From: Comamonadaceae bacterium
GTDB taxonomy: Bacteria > Pseudomonadota > Gammaproteobacteria > Burkholderiales > Burkholderiaceae_C
DNA length: 64,000 nucleotides
Reading direction: 5' to 3'
Assembly: GCA_009996515.1 (NCBI GenBank)
Contig: JAACZV010000002.1
Span: 122,118-186,117, forward strand
Part shown: positions 60,338-64,000 of the stretch, in pieces
Position numbering within the stretch: position 1 is the stretch's first letter
How the letters are laid out: each line of letters begins with the position of its first letter
Made by a program: the position numbers and the translations under genes
Notes under the pieces: generated by a model
What the model was told of the DNA's origin: nothing
What the model saw: only the letters and a program-made list of their open reading frames with translations
The model's database searches: none

Positions 60338-60358
60338 GGCTGTGGTCCGTGGGTCGAC

Positions 60359-61429
60359 TCAAGAAACTTGCGGGCCGTGCGCCGGGCCGCTCCCAAGCCG
60401 GCCCGCGCCGGCGATGTGCATGCCGGTGGATCCGGCATGCATCGCCGTCCCCTCGGGGGACCGGCCAAGGTAGGCCTTGGACGAGGGGTTCACGGCATCC
60501 AGCACGCGGATGGGACGGGGAATCAGCCCGAGCTCGGCGAAGGCGTCGGCGACCTGCTGCTGCTCGGCGACGAGCTGGGCCGTCAGCGGGCCGACCGGCG
60601 CGGCGCCGCGGCGCTCCACCATGCGCTGCACGGTGGCCGCCGGCAGGCCGGCGAACTCGGCATAGCGTTGCACCGCGTCGCGGCGGTCGGCCTGCACTCG
60701 GGCGTCGGTGTCGGTCAGCGCCTGGAACAGCGTCTTCAGCAGCGCCGGCTGCCGGCTCAGCGCGCGCGACGCGAGGTAGAAGGTGTTGTTGCTGCTCAGC
60801 CCGCGGCTGGTGGCCAGCGCGCGCAGCTCGCCGCTGATCTCGGCCGCGGCGTAGTAGGGGTCCCACACGGCCCAGGCGTCCACGGAGCCGCGCTCGAAGG
60901 CGGCGCGGGCCTCGGCCGGCGGCAGATAGACGGGCTGGATGTCGTGCCAGCTCAGGCCCGCCTTCTTCACGGCCTGCACGGTCAGGAAGTGGGCGCTGCT
61001 GCCCTTTTGCAGCGCGATGCGCCGGCCCTTGAGGTCGGCCAGGGCCCTCAGTGCCGAGTCGGGCTTGACGAGCAGGGCCGAGCTGTCGGGCTTGGGCGGC
61101 TCGGCGCCCACGTAGACGACGTCCTTGCCGGCCGCCTGGGCGAACACGGGCGGCGCGTCACCGGTGGCGCCCAGGTCCACGCTGCCCAGCGCCAGCGCCT
61201 CCAGCAGCTGCGGGCCGGCGGGAAACTCGGTCCATTGCACCTTGGCGCCGGGCAGGCGCTGCTCCAGCAGGCCGTAGCTCTTCAGCAGCGCGAGGTTGAG
61301 GGAGCCCTTCTGGAAACCGATGCGCAGCGGCTGCTGAGGGGCGGGCGGCTGCGCCTGCGCGTGGTGCCAGGCGGCGGCGGTCGTTGCGAGGATGGCGAGC
61401 GCGGCGCGGCGGCTGGTGTGCGTGCTCAT
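60359..61429 (-). CDS. ssuA: Aliphatic sulfonate-binding protein SsuA (second copy, with repeat-derived tail)
   Basis: 356 aa with signal peptide (SRRAALAILATTAAAWHHAQA), then a type II binding fold: LRIGFQKGSLNLALLK near residue 36, WTEFPAGPQLLEALA near residue 67, and a glycine/aspartate-rich SVDLGATGDAPPVFAQA. The normal SsuA end is near LIPRPIRVLDAVNPSS. The final ~30 residues are encoded by the dispersed repeat element 60371-60462, so translation reads through it; this extends the C-terminus beyond the usual length. It shares ATGA with the first ssuA stop at 61426-61429. Confidence 0.9.
   Translation of the reverse strand: MSTHTSRRAALAILATTAAAWHHAQAQPPAPQQPLRIGFQKGSLNLALLKSYGLLEQRLPGAKVQWTEFPAGPQLLEALALGSVDLGATGDAPPVFAQAAGKDVVYVGAEPPKPDSSALLVKPDSALRALADLKGRRIALQKGSSAHFLTVQAVKKAGLSWHDIQPVYLPPAEARAAFERGSVDAWAVWDPYYAAAEISGELRALATSRGLSSNNTFYLASRALSRQPALLKTLFQALTDTDARVQADRRDAVQRYAEFAGLPAATVQRMVERRGAAPVGPLTAQLVAEQQQVADAFAELGLIPRPIRVLDAVNPSSKAYLGRSPEGTAMHAGSTGMHIAGAGRLGSGPAHGPQVS
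60371..60462 (+). repeat. Dispersed repeat element, copy 2 (about 92 bp)
   Basis: Matches the copy at 24297-24388 in reverse orientation. Flanks CGGGCCGTGCGCCGGGCCGC and GCATCGCCGTCCCCTCGGGG are shared; the centre is a 9-bp stem GCATGCCGG/CCGGCATGC with loop TGGAT. The element covers the last coding part of the second ssuA gene, between it and ssuD. Confidence 0.82.
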
Positions 61430-62388
61430 CGCGGGCCCTCCGCAACGGTGGCGGTGCCCGGCAGCGCGTCGGCCACGCGGATGGGCCTGGGAATCAGCCC
61501 GAGCGTGTGGAAGGTGTCGGCGATCTTCTGCTGCTCCGCGGCGACGGCGGCGGACAGCGGTTTCACGCCGAACTGGTAGCGCGTGAGGCTCTTCTCGACG
61601 ACTTCGGGCTCCAGCCCCTGCAGCGGCGCGATGACGGCCGCGGCGGCGCGGATGTTGGCCTTCAGCGCTGCGGCCTGGGCCTGGGTGTCGTCGAACAAGG
61701 CCTGGATGACCTGCGGCTGCTGGCGCGCATAGCCGCGCTCGGCCAGGTAGTAGGAGTAGTTGTTGACGAGGCCGCGGCCGTCCTGCAGCACGCGGGCGCC
61801 GCTCTGCTTCTCGACGGCGGCGAGGAAGGGGTCCCAGATCACCCAGGCATCCACCGCGCCGCGCTCGAAGGCCGCGCGCGCATCGGCCGGCGGCAGGTAG
61901 ACGGGCTGGATGTCGGTGAGCTTCAGGCCCTGCCTCTCCAGCGCCTTCACGAGCAGGTAGTGGACGTTGCTGCCCTTGTTCAGCGCGACCTTCCTGCCCT
62001 TGAGTTCGGCGACCGACTTGATGGCCGAATCCCTGGGCACGACGATGGCCTCGGCCTCCGGGGCCGCGGGGTCGTGGCCGATGTAGACGAACTTGGCGCC
62101 GGCGGCCTGCGCAAAGATGGGCGGCGCCTCGCCGACGAAGCCCACGTCGACGGCGCCGACGTTCAGGCCCTCCAGCAGCTGCGGGCCGGCGGGGAACTCC
62201 ACCCATTTGACGGCGACGCCCAGCGGCGCCAGGCGCTTCTCCAGCGAGCCGCTGGACTTCTGCAGCGTCAGCAGGCTGGCGGATTTCTGGAAGCCGATGC
62301 GCAGCGTGTTCGTCTGCGCGGCGGCGTGGAGGCTGAACGCGGCCAGCAGCGGCAGCGCGGTCCAGCGAAGCAGGGAGCGAAAGAGCAT
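61426..62388 (-). CDS. ssuA: Aliphatic sulfonate-binding protein SsuA (first copy)
   Basis: 320 aa with signal peptide (MLFRSLLRWTALPLLAAFSLHAAAQ). The mature protein follows LRIGFQKSASLLTLQKSSG, WVEFPAGPQLLEGLNVGAVDVGFVGEAPPIFAQ near residue 61, and SNVHYLLVKALERQGL near residue 138. It is clearly homologous to the next gene, giving tandem binding proteins probably with different sulfonate preferences. The ATG at 62388 has an AGGACA ribosome site; an upstream in-frame start would run through the hairpin. Confidence 0.92.
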   Translation of the reverse strand: MLFRSLLRWTALPLLAAFSLHAAAQTNTLRIGFQKSASLLTLQKSSGSLEKRLAPLGVAVKWVEFPAGPQLLEGLNVGAVDVGFVGEAPPIFAQAAGAKFVYIGHDPAAPEAEAIVVPRDSAIKSVAELKGRKVALNKGSNVHYLLVKALERQGLKLTDIQPVYLPPADARAAFERGAVDAWVIWDPFLAAVEKQSGARVLQDGRGLVNNYSYYLAERGYARQQPQVIQALFDDTQAQAAALKANIRAAAAVIAPLQGLEPEVVEKSLTRYQFGVKPLSAAVAAEQQKIADTFHTLGLIPRPIRVADALPGTATVAEGPR

Positions 62389-62403
62389 GAGATGTCCTGT
62401 GCA

Positions 62404-62453
62404 AAAAGATCCCGGCACTCGGGCGCACCCGATCGGCGCCCGAGCGCCGGGAT
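62404..62453 (-). terminator. Strong hairpin with T-run in the ssuE-ssuA gap (terminator or attenuator)
   Basis: On the minus strand ATCCCGGC-n-CTCGGGCGC pairs with GCGCCCGAG-n-GCCGGGAT (62453 to 62409) and is followed by CTTTTTGC. Only about 16 nt separate it from the ssuA start at 62388, leaving no room for a separate promoter, so read-through control (attenuation) is likely. Confidence 0.75.
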
Positions 62454-62523
62454 GAAGTCGCCGATCCCGATCCGGGTGGCGAGGAGACAAGCGGTGGTGT
62501 GAGGGGGAGGGCGGCCGGCAGCG

Positions 62524-63084
62524 TCAACAGCTGAGCGCGGTCTGCGGCCGCGCCGGCATTCGCGGCCTGTGCGACGCGAGCGGCGCCAGCGCGCGGTCCA
62601 GCCGGGCGATCAGGTCGGGCTCGGGCACGAAGCCGCCGGCCTCGTGGCGGCGCAGCTGGGCATCGGTGGCGAACACGCCGTCCAGCACATGGCGGGCGCC
62701 CAGCGCCGACAGCACGGGCTTGAGCGCGTAGTCCAGCGCCAGGAAATGCGCCGGGCTGCCGCCGGTGGCCAGCGGCAGCACCAGCTTGTCGCGCAGCGCG
62801 TCGGGCGGCAGCAGGTCCAGGAAGACCTTCAGCAGCCCGCTGTAGGCCGCCTTGTAGATGGGAGTGCCGATGACGACCAGCTCGGCCTGCTCGACGGCCC
62901 GCACGGCGGCGGCGATGGCCGGCTCCTGCACATCGGCTGCCAGCAGCGCCGCGGCGGGCAGTTGGCGCAGCACGATGTCGTCGTGGCCGCCGCCACGGCC
63001 TTCCAGGCGGGTCAGCGCGAACTGCGTGAGCCAGGTGGAGCGCGAGCGTTCGCTGGGGCTGGCGGAGAGGCTGGTGATGTGCAT
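62524..63084 (-). CDS. ssuE: NADPH-dependent FMN reductase SsuE
   Basis: 186 aa flavodoxin-like fold: ITSLSASPSERSRS near residue 3 (FMN phosphate loop), ELVVIGTPIYKAAYSGLLKVFLDLLPPDAL near residue 69 and VLPLATGGSPAHFLALDYALKP near residue 102. It supplies reduced FMN to SsuD. First gene of the leftward ssu cluster; the hairpin downstream may limit transcription into ssuA. Confidence 0.92.
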   Translation of the reverse strand: MHITSLSASPSERSRSTWLTQFALTRLEGRGGGHDDIVLRQLPAAALLAADVQEPAIAAAVRAVEQAELVVIGTPIYKAAYSGLLKVFLDLLPPDALRDKLVLPLATGGSPAHFLALDYALKPVLSALGARHVLDGVFATDAQLRRHEAGGFVPEPDLIARLDRALAPLASHRPRMPARPQTALSC

Positions 63085-63192
63085 GGTGGCCTGGGTGGTT
63101 CAGGCCGCCACGATAGGGACGGCAACGCCGCCGCGGAACGAAGGAAAAGTGGCTTGCTTATGCGACGGCTGGTGCGGCGGCTGGTGCGGCGA

Positions 63193-63708
63193 TCAGCGCA
63201 CGCCCTGCAGCGCCGCGCCGCGGGCCCGCACGACGGGCCAGTTCGCGACGATCTTGGTGCGGGTCAGCTCCACCTCGCCCCTGTCCTCGGCGGCCAGCAC
63301 GGCCTCCTCGGAGGTCAGCGTGCGCGGCGTGACGCCGGGCTTCCAGCGCACCATGACCAGCACCCACAGCGGGCTGTAGCTCGCATCCGTGTTGGCGCCG
63401 CCCACGGGCCGCGGGATGGAGGGCAGCACCGTCGCCTGCTCGTCGCCCGGGAACTTGTAGGCCCGCTCCACCGGCATGCCGGGCCTGAGCGTGTCGGCCA
63501 GCGCGGGCACGTAGTTGATGCCCTGCTTCTTCGCGATGCCGGGGTCGGAGATGTCGGTGCTGACGTAGTGGACGATCTGGCCCTCGAACCAGGCCTCCTT
63601 GACGGGCAGCGTGATCTCGCCGTCGGCCGCCCGGCCGGCGCTGGCCAGGCCCAGCAGCATGAGGGCGCACAGCGCGCCCGGTGCGTGGCGATGGAGGAGT
63701 GAAGGCAT
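63193..63708 (-). CDS. Secreted protein of unknown function
   Basis: 171 aa with signal peptide (MPSLLHRHAPGALCALMLLGLASAGRA, cleavage near residue 29). The mature beta-rich domain begins ADGEITLPVKEAWFEGQIVHYVSTDIS and includes YVPALADTLRPG and DASYSPLWVLVMVRWKPGV. It is not recognised; similar small exported proteins occur in many proteobacteria. AGGAGATCG precedes the ATG. A 108-bp gap separates it from ssuE. Confidence 0.75.
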   Translation of the reverse strand: MPSLLHRHAPGALCALMLLGLASAGRAADGEITLPVKEAWFEGQIVHYVSTDISDPGIAKKQGINYVPALADTLRPGMPVERAYKFPGDEQATVLPSIPRPVGGANTDASYSPLWVLVMVRWKPGVTPRTLTSEEAVLAAEDRGEVELTRTKIVANWPVVRARGAALQGVR

Positions 63709-63814
63709 CGCGATCTCCTGGCTGAGGGCAGGCCCAGATTCTGGCGCGCCGGGGCGGGCGGGCAAGGGCCCATGTTGCGCGGGCGCGGTCGGGTGCGCGC
63801 TACGGTGCCCGCTG

Positions 63815-64000
63815 CTAGGGCTTGCCCTCGTTCCTGGGCAAGGTCTTGACCGGACCGACCTCCACCGCGCCGCGCACCGAGCGGTAGACGGCCTGCTCCA
63901 CCAGCGTGTTGAGCTGCGTGACGATCTCGGCCGGCGAAACCTGCTCGACCACGTCGATGGACTTGGACTTGGGGTCGCTGAACTTGGTGTGCGAGAACTG
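63815..64000 (-). CDS. 3' end of an unidentified gene running off the window
   Basis: Open frame of 61 codons to the window edge, ending at TAG (63817-63815). The translation ends QAVYRSVRGAVEVGPVKTLP plus eight residues and contains EIVTQLNTLVEQ. The reading frame is clean and of good codon use, but no family is recognised from this piece. Confidence 0.6.
   Translation of the reverse strand, partial: QFSHTKFSDPKSKSIDVVEQVSPAEIVTQLNTLVEQAVYRSVRGAVEVGPVKTLPRNEGKP

Overview
The window is about 70% G+C by eye and densely coding. Stop/start overlaps of the ATGA and TGATG type are frequent, and intergenic gaps are short. The complete aliphatic-sulfonate locus, the OFA-type MFS carrier, several CaiB/BaiF CoA-transferases and the PrpR-like sigma54 activator together suggest a betaproteobacterium of the order Burkholderiales (Comamonadaceae / Sphaerotilaceae type). 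This placement is inferred from gene content and base composition; there is no rRNA or other phylogenetic marker in the window. I saw no tRNA, rRNA, CRISPR array or transposase.

Layout. (1) 0-8.4 kb: a small beta-oxidation operon (acyl-CoA dehydrogenase, SDR, hotdog thioesterase), an RpiB-like protein behind an inverted-repeat operator, an exported unknown protein, an SNF2-type helicase and a ParB-like protein. (2) 8.4-52 kb: a catabolic supercluster of about ten transcription units. The leftward units are an MFS carrier; a seven-gene operon (REDY-like protein, SDR, NodB/PuuE-type hydrolase, CitE-type lyase, MaoC hydratase, acyl-CoA dehydrogenase, CoA-transferase); a PrpR-type sigma54 activator; a VOC protein; and an acetyl-CoA hydrolase followed by a HutC-type GntR regulator. 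The rightward units are a methyltransferase / isochorismatase-family / two NodB-type hydrolases / HMG-CoA-lyase-like / CoA-transferase / LeuC-LeuD-like / cupin unit; a TonB-dependent receptor; an enoyl-CoA hydratase unit; a unit with two MmgE/PrpD proteins, a PaaK-like ligase, an amidase and a CoA-transferase; and a ten-gene redox operon (membrane protein, nitrilase-like protein, GlcD-type flavoprotein, Tat-exported amine-oxidase-like flavoprotein, cytochrome c, VOC, DUF1838-like, KstD-like flavoprotein, small ORF, aldehyde dehydrogenase). (3) 52-57.6 kb: GH19 lysozyme/chitinase-like protein, orphan periplasmic binding protein, fused osmoprotectant-type binding protein/permease, thioredoxin-like protein, unknown protein, beta-lactamase-fold lipoprotein. 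(4) 57.6-63.1 kb: ssuE-ssuA-ssuA-ssuD-ssuC-ssuB for sulfonate sulfur scavenging, all leftward, followed by an exported unknown protein and the 3' end of another gene at the edge.

The main new observation is a palindromic operator, consensus TTGTMCGKACAA. I found ten copies, all intergenic and all lying in front of supercluster units between 9.8 and 41.6 kb. In two places it abuts a recognisable -10 box. It is probably the binding site of a GntR-family repressor; the only GntR gene in the window (32548-33285) lies in an operon that itself starts at one of these sites. The redox operon at 41.6 kb additionally has a textbook -24/-12 sigma54 promoter, and a sigma54 activator gene lies inside the cluster. 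Together these outline one co-regulated catabolic regulon for an unidentified compound that enters through the TonB receptor, is oxidised by flavoproteins and cytochrome c, is CoA-activated, and is cut to central metabolites. The cyclic-imidase-like and half-amidase-like genes next to LeuCD-like and lyase genes suggest, as a hypothesis only, a substituted cyclic imide/amide that yields an alkylmalate.

A second notable signal is a dispersed element of about 90 bp, present twice in opposite orientation (24297-24388 and 60371-60462). Its central hairpin has a different sequence in the two copies but remains fully paired in both. One copy forms the C-terminal tail of the second SsuA.
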